Shown: piece by piece, positions 33,536 through 41,584 of the stretch | Layout: every line of letters starts with the position of its first letter | Position numbering within the stretch: position 1 is the first letter of the stretch | Assembly: GCA_947259175.1 (NCBI GenBank) | Contig: CAMYKW010000002.1 | Coordinates: 31,254 to 95,253 of the forward strand | DNA length: 64,000 bases | Source of the DNA: an uncultured Gammaproteobacteria bacterium | GTDB lineage: Bacteria > Pseudomonadota > Gammaproteobacteria > Arenicellales > JAANXG01 | Reading direction: 5' to 3' | Translations under genes and position numbers: made by a program | Notes under the pieces: model-generated | Told to the model about the DNA's origin: nothing | The model's input: the letters and a program-made list of their open reading frames with translations, nothing else | Database searches by the model: none

Positions 33536-34465
33536 TTACTCGCGCAGATCGCGACCGGTGATATTGAGAAACACGTCTTCCAGGTTCGCCGGCCGGTGCA
33601 GAAAACTCAGCTCCGGCATGCCTTGCAGCAGCTCGGTCAATGGCCTGGAGTCATGGGTGTAGCAATAGACAGTGTCACCAACGGTTTCCATGCGGCAGTC
33701 GGCGTCTTTGCGCAACAAAACCTCGAAGTTGCGATCTGCGCCGCGCAATTCCAACACCTCGGGCTCGACGTGCTCGCGGATCAACGCGGCGGGCGAACCC
33801 TGGGCGATGATGGCGCCGTGGTCGATGATGAGCAGGTCGTCGCACAGGCGTTCCGCTTCTTCCATATAGTGCGTGGTCAACAGCAACGTTTTTCCAGACT
33901 GCTTCAGGTCGCGCAACCGCGCCCAGATCATGTGGCGCACCTGGGGGTCGAGGCCGGTCGTGGGTTCGTCGAGGACTACGAGATCCGGATCGTTGATGAG
34001 CGCCCGGGCGATCGTCAGGCGACGCTTCATGCCGCCGGAGAGTTCATCCACACGCGCGCCGGCGCGGTCGGCGAGGCTTGCGAACGCAAGCAGATCGGTG
34101 ATGCGCGCGTCCAACCTACGGCCTTCCAGTCCGAAGTAACTGCCGTAGACGCGCAGGTTTTCGGCAATGGTGAAATCCGGATCGAGGTCGTCCTCCTGGG
34201 GCACCACGCCGATGCGGGCGCGTACCGCGCTGGCGTGCTGCGGCAAGCGTCTGCCGAATACGTTTAACTCGCCGGCGGTGAGCGGAGATTGTCCGAGGAT
34301 CATTTTGATGGTTGTCGTCTTGCCGGCCCCGTTGGGACCGAGCAGGCCGAAGCACTGCCCCCTCGGCACGGTGAAGCTGACATGCCGCACCACCTGCTGT
34401 TCGCCGAACTGTTTGGTTACTCCGACGGCCTCAATGACGGTCCTCGCGGCCTGGGTATCGATCAT
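33536..34465 (-). CDS. ABC transporter ATP-binding protein, NodI-like
   Basis: A 309-residue ATPase with Walker A LLGPNGAGKTTTIKM, signature LSGGMKRRLTIARALI, Walker B LVVLDEPTTGLDP and the switch His in LLLTTHYMEEAERLC. The NodI-like linker QVRHMIWARLRDLKQSGKT is present. It energises the NodJ-like permease downstream. Its ATG overlaps the phosphatase stop by 4 bases (ATGA type), implying translational coupling. Confidence 0.94.
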   Translation of the reverse strand: MIDTQAARTVIEAVGVTKQFGEQQVVRHVSFTVPRGQCFGLLGPNGAGKTTTIKMILGQSPLTAGELNVFGRRLPQHASAVRARIGVVPQEDDLDPDFTIAENLRVYGSYFGLEGRRLDARITDLLAFASLADRAGARVDELSGGMKRRLTIARALINDPDLVVLDEPTTGLDPQVRHMIWARLRDLKQSGKTLLLTTHYMEEAERLCDDLLIIDHGAIIAQGSPAALIREHVEPEVLELRGADRNFEVLLRKDADCRMETVGDTVYCYTHDSRPLTELLQGMPELSFLHRPANLEDVFLNITGRDLRE

Positions 34466-34974
34466 GTGCCGGCGACGCTGCGCACTGCTTCCCGGTCTAC
34501 GCTGGCCTGTTTAATGGCGTCGATGTATGGGGAGCAGGCGCGCTGGTCGCTGACGAATCGATGCGCCTGTTCCAGATCCCATCCCTGGACCCAGCTTAGA
34601 TAGGCGATTGTTACACCAGGAGCGCGGCCAATCCCGGCGGTGCAATGCACGTACACCCGGTGCCCGGCACCGAGCAGGGCATGCAATTGATCCACCGCGC
34701 CACCGAGGCGCCTGCGCAGATCCTGGGGATCAAAGTCCCGGATCGGCCAGCGCACCAGCACCAGGTCCCGGGCTTGATATCGTTTGTACACTGCGTCCCA
34801 GTTCAGTCCATGCTGAACGAAATCCTCGTCAGTCTGCAGGTTCAGCACTCCAGTTATGCGCGGTCCGGTGGTTAGCCGGTCGACATCCACCGGGGTGCGT
34901 GGACAGGTGCCGATAAACAGCTCGGGTTGAATGCGTGACAGGTTGATCACATTAACGGTGACGGTGAAAACCAA
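34462..34974 (-). CDS. dual-specificity phosphatase resembling plant glucan phosphatases (SEX4/LSF2 type)
   Basis: A 170-residue single-domain phosphatase. The catalytic P-loop is 109-VHCTAGIGRAPG-120 (C111, R117), and the general acid is D80 in PIRDFDPQDLR. Recalled similarity to Arabidopsis LSF2 and SEX4 runs through the domain: a RIxPxLxIG start, VLNLQTDEDF, the DFDP-LR motif, HC-AG-GRAP with AY--WVQG, and a C-terminal R-C-P---AI--A--D. It has no carbohydrate-binding module. It may dephosphorylate a glucan, a phospho-oligosaccharide or a protein. It is first in the operon with a NodIJ-type exporter and sfsA. Confidence 0.85.
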   Translation of the reverse strand: MVFTVTVNVINLSRIQPELFIGTCPRTPVDVDRLTTGPRITGVLNLQTDEDFVQHGLNWDAVYKRYQARDLVLVRWPIRDFDPQDLRRRLGGAVDQLHALLGAGHRVYVHCTAGIGRAPGVTIAYLSWVQGWDLEQAHRFVSDQRACSPYIDAIKQASVDREAVRSVAGT

Positions 34975-35036
34975 AGCGAGTTAGCATACCAGGGTTCGCT
35001 GTGGCGGCACTAGAGCGCCCCGGGGACACCCGTCGG

Positions 35037-35050
35037 TTGATCACGATCAA
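35037..35050. promoter_or_regulatory. perfect FNR/ANR-type box
   Basis: TTGAT-CACG-ATCAA matches the FNR consensus TTGAT-N4-ATCAA exactly. It lies in the 137-base divergent gap: its centre is about 68 bases before the plus-strand 73-residue gene and about 69 bases before the minus-strand phosphatase operon. If centred at -41.5 it would place a start site near 35085 for the plus-strand gene. Confidence 0.65.
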
Positions 35051-35111
35051 GGATTCCCGGTTCGCGGTCGTGGAAAAATCAACTTAATCGAGTAAAGGAG
35101 GGATAGTTGCC

Positions 35112-35333
35112 ATGTTCGTTAAACAGCGGAACAGTGATCACCTGGTGGAAGTATTGGAACTTGCGGATCTGTTCAACCCTAACCACAGTGAGGTACTGGG
35201 TCGATACCATTACGGCGAGGAGGCCCAAGATCCAGAAAAATTCCCTAAGGCCGATTTGGTCTTTCTGTCCGGCGAGGAGTTGCCGCGGTGTTGGACCGAC
35301 TCGCACTATCGCGACATCGAGTGGAAACGGTAG
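35112..35333 (+). CDS. small soluble protein, possibly oxygen-regulated
   Basis: A 73-residue acidic protein: MFVKQRNSDHLVEVLELADL, then NPNHSEVLGRYHYGEE and LVFLSGEELPRCWTDSHYRD. It looks like a conserved small gammaproteobacterial family of unknown function. AAGGAGG precedes the ATG, and a perfect FNR-type box lies 61 bases upstream. No signal or membrane segment. Confidence 0.7.
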   Translation: MFVKQRNSDHLVEVLELADLFNPNHSEVLGRYHYGEEAQDPEKFPKADLVFLSGEELPRCWTDSHYRDIEWKR

Positions 35334-35349
35334 ATATGCCCGGAACCAA

Positions 35350-36333
35350 CTATCCGCCCCCGGCTTCGTAGACTTCAGTATCCGGGTGAAATGCGACCCA
35401 CGCGAACCAGTATGCGATAGTCGACGGAATTTCTTTCCCGTGTTCATCAACGATGCGGCCGCTGCGGTTTCGGGCGTCGAATTCAATGGTCAGCAGACGC
35501 CCCGCGAAACGGTCATTGACTACCGCCGGTCCCTTGGAAAGTTCGGCAAACGGGTAGACTTTCGCCTGCTCACCGATTTTTAAACCCATCACCATTTCCT
35601 TGGGATGGTATTTCGGGTTTTTGTTATTGACTGGGAAGAACACCCTGGACGTTTTCTCGTAACCCACGTACGGGCTGCGGCTGTAATCTCGACGGTGACC
35701 GGTGTCGGTTGACAGCACCAGAGTCTTGGGATGTCGCTCGCGCCAGTCGCGCCAACTGGTATGGGTAAGCGCGACCTGACGCAGGCGTGTTCCCCTCATC
35801 TTTCCGCTGATGGCCTTGCCCATAATCTGCGACCACAGGGATTCGGTCTCCCGGTCGTAGAGAAGTACATCGCTGTTGTAGAGCAAGCCGGATACGCCAA
35901 AACTGTGAATCGTCCCTCCGACCTTAGCCGAAAAAGCCATCCCGGTCCCGCAAAGCGGGCAGAAGCTTACCACTATGGCCTCTTCGCCGAATTTATCATT
36001 GACGATTTCATGGTAGTCTAGGATGCGGACCGGATACGCCTTGGCGATACCGTTGCGGTACATGCCCAGTACGCGATCAGCTTCGGCCATGAACGCTGCG
36101 CCGTCAACGCGGACAAAATTGGGATTGTCGATGGCCGGGATACCGTCCCGCGGCGGCCCGCCATGATGAATCTGTCCTCGAGGAACCAGGGTGCCGGACA
36201 GGTCAAACCCGTTGGTGCGTGCCGCGGCCAGGCCCAATGAGACAGTCACTGCATATAACACCGTCGCGGTGAGTAGATAGGCGGCCGAGCGGCGCCAAAT
36301 AATTGCCATCGCTTGCGTCTCGGTTGCTTGCAT
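35350..36333 (-). CDS. DUF3179 domain-containing exported protein
   Basis: A 327-residue protein with an N-terminal membrane or signal helix (around SAAYLLTATVLYAVTVSLGL). The DUF3179 core follows: YPVRILDYHEIVNDKFG, VVSFCPLCGTGMAFSAKVGG, with its CPLCGT cysteines, and LYDRETESLWSQIMGKA. The family is common in marine and soil bacteria; its function is unknown. ATG 36333 is used; ATG 36309 is also possible. It is divergent from lon. Confidence 0.9.
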   Translation of the reverse strand: MQATETQAMAIIWRRSAAYLLTATVLYAVTVSLGLAAARTNGFDLSGTLVPRGQIHHGGPPRDGIPAIDNPNFVRVDGAAFMAEADRVLGMYRNGIAKAYPVRILDYHEIVNDKFGEEAIVVSFCPLCGTGMAFSAKVGGTIHSFGVSGLLYNSDVLLYDRETESLWSQIMGKAISGKMRGTRLRQVALTHTSWRDWRERHPKTLVLSTDTGHRRDYSRSPYVGYEKTSRVFFPVNNKNPKYHPKEMVMGLKIGEQAKVYPFAELSKGPAVVNDRFAGRLLTIEFDARNRSGRIVDEHGKEIPSTIAYWFAWVAFHPDTEVYEAGGG

Positions 36334-36497
36334 AGTCAATCATGACCCGGGAAGTCGAATGATGCTTACATGGACAGCGATACGTCGCCGGGATTCCCTT
36401 GAAGCGGGTGGTCGGGGGCATGCCCCGGGCTCGTGCCGGTCTTGAATTCCCCGCTGTGGGCCGCATAACTAACTAAATAGTATAAGGATTCTCAATA

Positions 36498-38891
36498 ATG
36501 GCCGACGATATCCCCAACCCGGAGGCGGTGGAAACCGCAGCCACGGAAACAGGCACCAGTTTAGCGCGTCCATCGGATGTGTTGCCGCGCGTCATTCATC
36601 TGCTACCCAACGCCACGCGTCCCTTTTTTCCAGGGCAGGTCATGCCGCTGCTACTCTCGCGGGACCATTGGTCCGAAACCCTCAAGGCGGTTCATGATTC
36701 ACAGCAGGGCGTTATCGGTGTGGTGCTGAGCAAGGAGGCGGATGGAGACAAGGTGGAGCGTGAAGATTTTTACGCCATGGGTACGGCGTGCCGCTTGCAC
36801 CAGGTGCAAGTCCGCGATGATAAAATTCACGCAGTGCTGGTCGGTGAACAGCGGTTTGCGATTCAGGATTGGGTCTCGACAGACCGTCCATTTCAAGTGC
36901 GCGTACGTTATTTCCCGGAAACGGATTATAAGGATCTTCCGGAGATCAGGGCGTACGTCACCGCTATTATCAATACCATCAAGGAGCTGCTGCCTCTCAA
37001 TCCGTTGTATGGTGAGGAACTGAAAATATTTCTTCAGAACTACCGCCCCGACGACCCGTCGCACCTCGCGGATTTTGCCGCCAGTCTAACAACTGCATCC
37101 GCGCATGAACTACAGGATGTGCTGGAGTCCCTCCACGTTCGACCGCGCTTGGAAAAAGCGCTGGTGTTGCTGAACAAAGAGCTGGAAGTCGCCAAGGCGC
37201 AGATGGAGATACGCCAGCATGTGGAGAGCGAATTCCAGTCGCGCCAGCGCGAAATTTTCCTGCGCGAACAACTGAAATTTATTCAAGGGGAGCTGGGCAT
37301 CTCCAAAGACGATCGCACCGCGGAGCTGGAGAAGTTCAAGCAGCGGATCGAAGAACTTAACGTCCCGGATCACGCCCAAAAGCGCATCGATGAGGAGATG
37401 GAAAAACTCGCGGTTCTGGAGATGGGATCGCCGGAATACACGGTGACCCGTAATTATCTTGACTGGTTGACGATCCTGCCTTGGAGCAGCTACACCGATG
37501 ACCAGCTGGATCTGGATCGCGCCGCGGAGATTCTCGACCGTGACCACGACGGACTGGACGACGTCAAGCAGCGTATCCTGGAGTTTCTCGGTGTCGGGGC
37601 GATGAAAGGTGAAGTTGCCGGGTCGATTTTATTGTTTGTGGGCCCGCCGGGGGTCGGCAAGACTTCGTTAGGCCGATCCATCGCCCACGCCCTGGGGCGC
37701 AAGTTCTATCGTTTCTCCCTGGGGGGAATGCGGGATGAGGCGGAGATCAAGGGTCATCGGCGTACCTATATCGGCGCCATGCCCGGTAAGTTTGTTCAGG
37801 CGCTCAAAGACACCGAGTCCGCCAATCCGGTCATCATGCTGGATGAGATTGACAAGATCGGCGCCTCATTTCGCGGAGATCCCGCATCGGCGTTGCTCGA
37901 AGTGTTGGATCCGGAGCAAAACGAAAATTTCCTCGATCACTACCTGGACGTAAGATTCGACCTGTCCAAGGTGTTGTTTATCTGCACCGCCAATCAACTC
38001 GACACCATCCCCGGCCCGCTGTTGGACCGGATGGAGACGATTCCGCTGTCTGGTTACCTCGCAGACGAGAAACTGCTCATCGCCAGGAACCACCTGCTCC
38101 CGAGGCTGTTGCAGAAGGCCGGTCTCAAGAAGCGGGGACACCTGCGCCTCGATCGGCCCGCCCTCAAGGTGATCATTGATCAGTATGCCCGCGAAGCCGG
38201 TGTCCGGCGGCTGGAAAAATTGCTGGGTAAGATCGTGCGGAAGGTGGTAATGAAGATCGTCAAGGGTGAGACGAAATCGGTGCGCATTCGGGCACGCGAT
38301 GTCGAGGAGTATCTGGGGCTACCGATATTCAGAAAAGACAAACGCATCACCGGTGTCGGTATCGTTACCGGATTGGCATGGACGCCCCTGGGTGGGGCAA
38401 CTTTGAACATTGAGGCGAGTAAGACTCACACATTTAATCGCGGATTCAAACTCACCGGTCAGCTGGGAGATGTGATGCGGGAGTCGGCTGAAATCGCTTA
38501 CAGTTTTATCGTCTCGAACGCGGAAAAATTCAGCGCCGACAGTAGATTTTTCGAACACGCATTTATTCACTTGCACGTGCCCGCGGGGGCGACGAGAAAA
38601 GACGGTCCCAGCGCTGGAATTACCATGGCCAGTGCCCTGTTGTCCCTGGCGCGAAAACGGGGCGTCAAAAAGAATATTGCGATGACCGGAGAGTTAACCC
38701 TTACCGGGCAAGTGTTGCCGGTGGGCGGAATCAAGGAAAAGATTCTCGCAGCCAAACGCGCGGGCATCAGAGAGGTGATTATCCCAGAGGCGAACCGCGG
38801 CGACTTCGCGGAGCTGCCCGCAGCCGTCCGCGAAGGTGTGGCCGAGCACTTCGTCGAGAACTACACGGATGTCGCGTTGTTGATATTCTGA
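36498..38891 (+). CDS. lon: Lon ATP-dependent protease (endopeptidase La)
   Basis: A 797-residue Lon. It has a LON substrate-binding domain (about 30-225), a helical linker, an AAA+ module with Walker A GPPGVGKTSLGRS (~381) and Walker B VIMLDEIDKIG, and a proteolytic domain with the Ser in RKDGPSAGITMAS (~705) and Lys in GGIKEKILAAKRAG (~747). The N-terminal LON domain opens HLLPNATRPFFPGQ, slightly unlike E. coli Lon, so it may be the second Lon paralogue seen in some gammaproteobacteria. AAGGA precedes the ATG. Confidence 0.95.
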   Translation: MADDIPNPEAVETAATETGTSLARPSDVLPRVIHLLPNATRPFFPGQVMPLLLSRDHWSETLKAVHDSQQGVIGVVLSKEADGDKVEREDFYAMGTACRLHQVQVRDDKIHAVLVGEQRFAIQDWVSTDRPFQVRVRYFPETDYKDLPEIRAYVTAIINTIKELLPLNPLYGEELKIFLQNYRPDDPSHLADFAASLTTASAHELQDVLESLHVRPRLEKALVLLNKELEVAKAQMEIRQHVESEFQSRQREIFLREQLKFIQGELGISKDDRTAELEKFKQRIEELNVPDHAQKRIDEEMEKLAVLEMGSPEYTVTRNYLDWLTILPWSSYTDDQLDLDRAAEILDRDHDGLDDVKQRILEFLGVGAMKGEVAGSILLFVGPPGVGKTSLGRSIAHALGRKFYRFSLGGMRDEAEIKGHRRTYIGAMPGKFVQALKDTESANPVIMLDEIDKIGASFRGDPASALLEVLDPEQNENFLDHYLDVRFDLSKVLFICTANQLDTIPGPLLDRMETIPLSGYLADEKLLIARNHLLPRLLQKAGLKKRGHLRLDRPALKVIIDQYAREAGVRRLEKLLGKIVRKVVMKIVKGETKSVRIRARDVEEYLGLPIFRKDKRITGVGIVTGLAWTPLGGATLNIEASKTHTFNRGFKLTGQLGDVMRESAEIAYSFIVSNAEKFSADSRFFEHAFIHLHVPAGATRKDGPSAGITMASALLSLARKRGVKKNIAMTGELTLTGQVLPVGGIKEKILAAKRAGIREVIIPEANRGDFAELPAAVREGVAEHFVENYTDVALLIF

Positions 38892-39008
38892 CATCGGGGC
38901 GCACGCTCCGTGGTTTCACGTTTTTTGCATTGGGCGTATGGAAGGCATGTCCATTTGCACAATGAAACGTTACTATTCGCATAAACCGGTTTCACGAAGT
39001 TTGCAGCC

Positions 39009-39191
39009 ATGTCTCAATTATTCTTGATTCTCTTTCTTGTTGGTCTGGTTCTGACCCAAATTGTGGATCGCGTCGGTATCTATTATCTCGATACAGTGGG
39101 GTTCATTATGATGGGTGTGGCGGCGGTCGCGTATTTCATCACCCTTATCGTCAAAGCACTCAGGAAACGGCCCGATGAGGGTCAGGGGTAA
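39009..39191 (+). CDS. small two-helix membrane protein (60 residues)
   Basis: Two hydrophobic segments (about 3-17 and 30-50) are separated by QIVDRVGIYYLDTVGF, with a basic tail VKALRKRPDEGQG. It is probably an inner-membrane protein. The ribosome binding site is weak and no family is recognised, so it could be spurious; membrane-like composition and position between genes favour it being real. Confidence 0.45.
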   Translation: MSQLFLILFLVGLVLTQIVDRVGIYYLDTVGFIMMGVAAVAYFITLIVKALRKRPDEGQG

Positions 39192-39357
39192 AACTGTGGA
39201 TCCCATCGACGAAGCCCGATTGGTCCGCGTACCCCGGGTTTTAATATAATAATCGTGGTCACGACCGGATTGTTGCCTATTTCTCGTAACTGATTTCACA
39301 AAACGTCGTCACCGCTTTGTCGGCACGGACTATGCCGCGCGACGGAGTAACATTATC

Positions 39358-39729
39358 GTGTCAAACGGCAGAACATCGATCGGAAATCTCATGCTGGTAG
39401 CGGCCATCGCCCTGGGGGCATATTTCGCCTGGACGGAGGGGATGTTCAAGTCGTTTGTCGGCGTTGACACCCAGCACGATGACGTGATCATTTATGTGTC
39501 GAACCGTTGTGGCACACCCTGCAACCGGCTGATCGACATCATTCGTCAGCAAAACGTGCGTTTTTACGTATTGAACGTCGATGATGACGAGGAAGTCGCA
39601 CAAGAACTGCGGGCGAAGCTGGATGCCGTGGGATTTCGTCAAACCATATACCGTTTGCCGGTAGTGGATCTCTACGGCGAGATCCTGCCCATTCCCTCCA
39701 TCAAAGACGTTAAGCAACGACTACGCTAG
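39358..39729 (+). CDS. membrane-anchored glutaredoxin/thioredoxin-fold protein
   Basis: A 123-residue protein starting at GTG 39358 with an N-terminal anchor (LMLVAAIALGAYFAW). The rest follows the glutaredoxin fold: DVIIYVSNRCGTPCNRLIDI, FYVLNVDDDEE and RLPVVDLYGEILP with the cis-Pro. The redox motif is CGTPC, i.e. C-x3-C rather than the usual CxxC, so activity is uncertain. It lies 6 bases before the LOG gene, so the two are probably co-transcribed. Confidence 0.75.
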   Translation: MSNGRTSIGNLMLVAAIALGAYFAWTEGMFKSFVGVDTQHDDVIIYVSNRCGTPCNRLIDIIRQQNVRFYVLNVDDDEEVAQELRAKLDAVGFRQTIYRLPVVDLYGEILPIPSIKDVKQRLR

Positions 39730-39735
39730 TACGGT

Positions 39736-40551
39736 ATGGATTATCCAAATTCGAGAAAGACCAAGGCGTACAAAGACGAACGGTTTTTGAACAGCAGCGA
39801 TGCGCGTCCGCTGCGTATACTGGCTGAGTATCTGGAGCCGAACAGCCGGTTTGAACATTACAATATCGACGACACCATTGTGTTCATGGGCTCGGCGCGC
39901 GTGGTGTCTCGGGAGCAGGCAGAGAAGGCATTGCGGGTGGCGGAAGCGGGGGCGGGCATAACAGATTCAGCCCGCAATCAGCTGCAGCTGTCCAGGTATT
40001 ACGAGGATGCCAAGGAGCTGGCATATCGTTTGACCATGTGGTCAAAGCAGCTGCCGGATGATCATCGGCGCTTCGTAGTGTGTACCGGCGGCGGTCCGGG
40101 AATCATGGAAGCCGCCAACCGGGGCGCATCGCAGGCAAAGGGGCTTAATATCGGACTCTCCATTTCTTTGCCCATGGAAGAGTCGGGTAGTACGCACATT
40201 ACCCGCGAACTGACGTTTGAGTTCCATTATTTCTTCATGCGTAAATTCTGGTTCGCATATCTCGCCAAGGCAGTGGTGTTTTTCCCCGGTGGATTTGGCA
40301 CCCTGGACGAGTTGTTCGAAATCTTGACCCTTGTGCAAACGCGTAAGATGAAAAAGCACTTGCCTTGCGTGTTGTTCGGCACCGAGTACTGGGATGAAGT
40401 CATCAATTTGGATGCATTGGTGCGGCACGGCAGTATCGATCCCCAGGATCTCGAACTGTTGTACCGCACCGATTCCGTGGACGAGGCTTACGAATTCTTA
40501 ACGCGCGAACTGGGCGAGTATGGAATTAAGGAACCCGGGGCGACGCTGTGA
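39736..40551 (+). CDS. LOG family protein (nucleotide phosphoribohydrolase-like)
   Basis: A 271-residue Rossmann-like protein with the LOG signature: VCTGGGPGIMEAANRGA and FFPGGFGTLDELFEILTLVQ. LOG proteins cleave nucleoside 5'-monophosphates (cytokinin riboside 5'-P in plants; AMP-like substrates in bacteria). It has a longer N-terminal region than the minimal family. It directly follows the anchored glutaredoxin-like gene. Confidence 0.92.
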   Translation: MDYPNSRKTKAYKDERFLNSSDARPLRILAEYLEPNSRFEHYNIDDTIVFMGSARVVSREQAEKALRVAEAGAGITDSARNQLQLSRYYEDAKELAYRLTMWSKQLPDDHRRFVVCTGGGPGIMEAANRGASQAKGLNIGLSISLPMEESGSTHITRELTFEFHYFFMRKFWFAYLAKAVVFFPGGFGTLDELFEILTLVQTRKMKKHLPCVLFGTEYWDEVINLDALVRHGSIDPQDLELLYRTDSVDEAYEFLTRELGEYGIKEPGATL

Positions 40552-40606
40552 ATCCCGCACGTGCAGATTTTCATAAGGACATCCCTCCGAAGCGCGTGTG
40601 GCGGTC

Positions 40607-40620
40607 TTGACGCAAGTCAA
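40607..40620. promoter_or_regulatory. FNR/ANR/FixK-like palindrome
   Basis: TTGAC-GCAA-GTCAA is symmetric and fits the core TTGA-N6-TCAA of the FNR/ANR/DNR/FixK group. Its centre lies about 65 bases before the first CBS gene. In pseudomonads and relatives CBS-domain proteins are often under anaerobic regulators, which fits, but the outer T/A of the FNR consensus is C/G here. Confidence 0.5.
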
Positions 40621-40678
40621 CGACCGCAATTGAAAAACTGTCCAAACTGGACCGATCGGCAACATTTGGGAGAGACCC

Positions 40679-41134
40679 ATGACAGCAGGTTCGGTTTGTA
40701 TTCGTGACGTGGTGATCGCGACGCCGGAGATGTCGATCTTGGAGGTTGCGCGGCTGATGCGGGAGTACCACGTGGGAAGTCTGGTGGTCGTGGACGACAA
40801 GGCCGGCAAAAACGTGCCGGTGGGTGTTGTCACCGACCGTGACCTGGTTATTGAAATACTGGCCCAGGAGATCGATGTACGCAGTGTGTCGGTAGGGGAC
40901 GTGATGAGCCGTGCGCCGCTGACCGTGAACGAGGATGAATCATTGTGGGATGTGATTCGCCGCATGCGTGCTCAGGGGGTGCGACGGGTTCCGGTGGTGG
41001 GTGACGACGGAGCGGTGGTCGGAATCATATCGGTGGACGATTTGGTCCAACTGCTCGGCGATGAACTCAACGGCCTTGCCGGCTTGTATGGCAACGAGCA
41101 GCGCAAAGAGGCGCATATCCGCACCCGACCATGA
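40679..41134 (+). CDS. paired CBS-domain protein
   Basis: A 151-residue protein made of two CBS motifs (about 8-65 and 75-130): VARLMREYHVGSLVVVDDKA, GVVTDRDLVIEILAQ, then VMSRAPLTVNEDESLWDVIR and GVRRVPVVGDDGAVVGIISV. Such stand-alone CBS pairs bind adenosine nucleotides and regulate partners. GGGAGAGA precedes the ATG. It is followed after 19 bases by a second CBS gene and preceded by an FNR-like site. Confidence 0.92.
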   Translation: MTAGSVCIRDVVIATPEMSILEVARLMREYHVGSLVVVDDKAGKNVPVGVVTDRDLVIEILAQEIDVRSVSVGDVMSRAPLTVNEDESLWDVIRRMRAQGVRRVPVVGDDGAVVGIISVDDLVQLLGDELNGLAGLYGNEQRKEAHIRTRP

Positions 41135-41153
41135 ACCGACTCCGGCGGAAGCG

Positions 41154-41564
41154 ATGAATACGACTGAAACGCTGCGGGTTAAATCCATCATGAGGCCGTT
41201 TCCTCACACCATCCGCCGCGACGCACGGGCGCTGGAAGCCAGTGCGCTGATGAATGAACAGAAAATCCGCCACCTTCCGGTAGTCGATGACACCGGTGTG
41301 GTGGGGGTCGTATCGGACCGCGATCTCAAGCTGTTGTTCAGTCTGGTCCGAATCGATCACCGCGTCGAGGACCTGCTGGTGGAGGACGCCTTTATTGAAG
41401 ATGCATACATTGTGGATGTAGACGCTGCGTTGCAAGACGTGCTGCTGGATATGGCCGACAGGCAACTAGGGTCGGTGCTCGTTACCAGTAACGGCAAGCT
41501 CGCCGGGCTATTCACCACGGTAGACGTATGCCGGGCCTTTGGCGAGTACTTGCAGCCGCGATAA
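41154..41564 (+). CDS. second paired CBS-domain protein
   Basis: A 136-residue protein with two CBS motifs: SIMRPFPHTIRRDARALEAS, IRHLPVVDDTGVVGVVSDRD, then LLDMADRQLGSVLVTSNGKL and GLFTTVDVCRAFGEYL. GGCGGAAG precedes ATG 41154. It is co-oriented with and close to the first CBS gene; together they probably form an energy- or redox-sensing pair. Confidence 0.9.
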   Translation: MNTTETLRVKSIMRPFPHTIRRDARALEASALMNEQKIRHLPVVDDTGVVGVVSDRDLKLLFSLVRIDHRVEDLLVEDAFIEDAYIVDVDAALQDVLLDMADRQLGSVLVTSNGKLAGLFTTVDVCRAFGEYLQPR

Positions 41565-41584
41565 TCGCTGATAGCAGGCCGCGT

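Noticed and set aside
32757-34465. True Nod-factor transport genes nodI and nodJ
   Set aside because: The similarity is good, but no nodABC or other Nod genes are nearby, and NodIJ-like exporters are widespread in non-symbionts.
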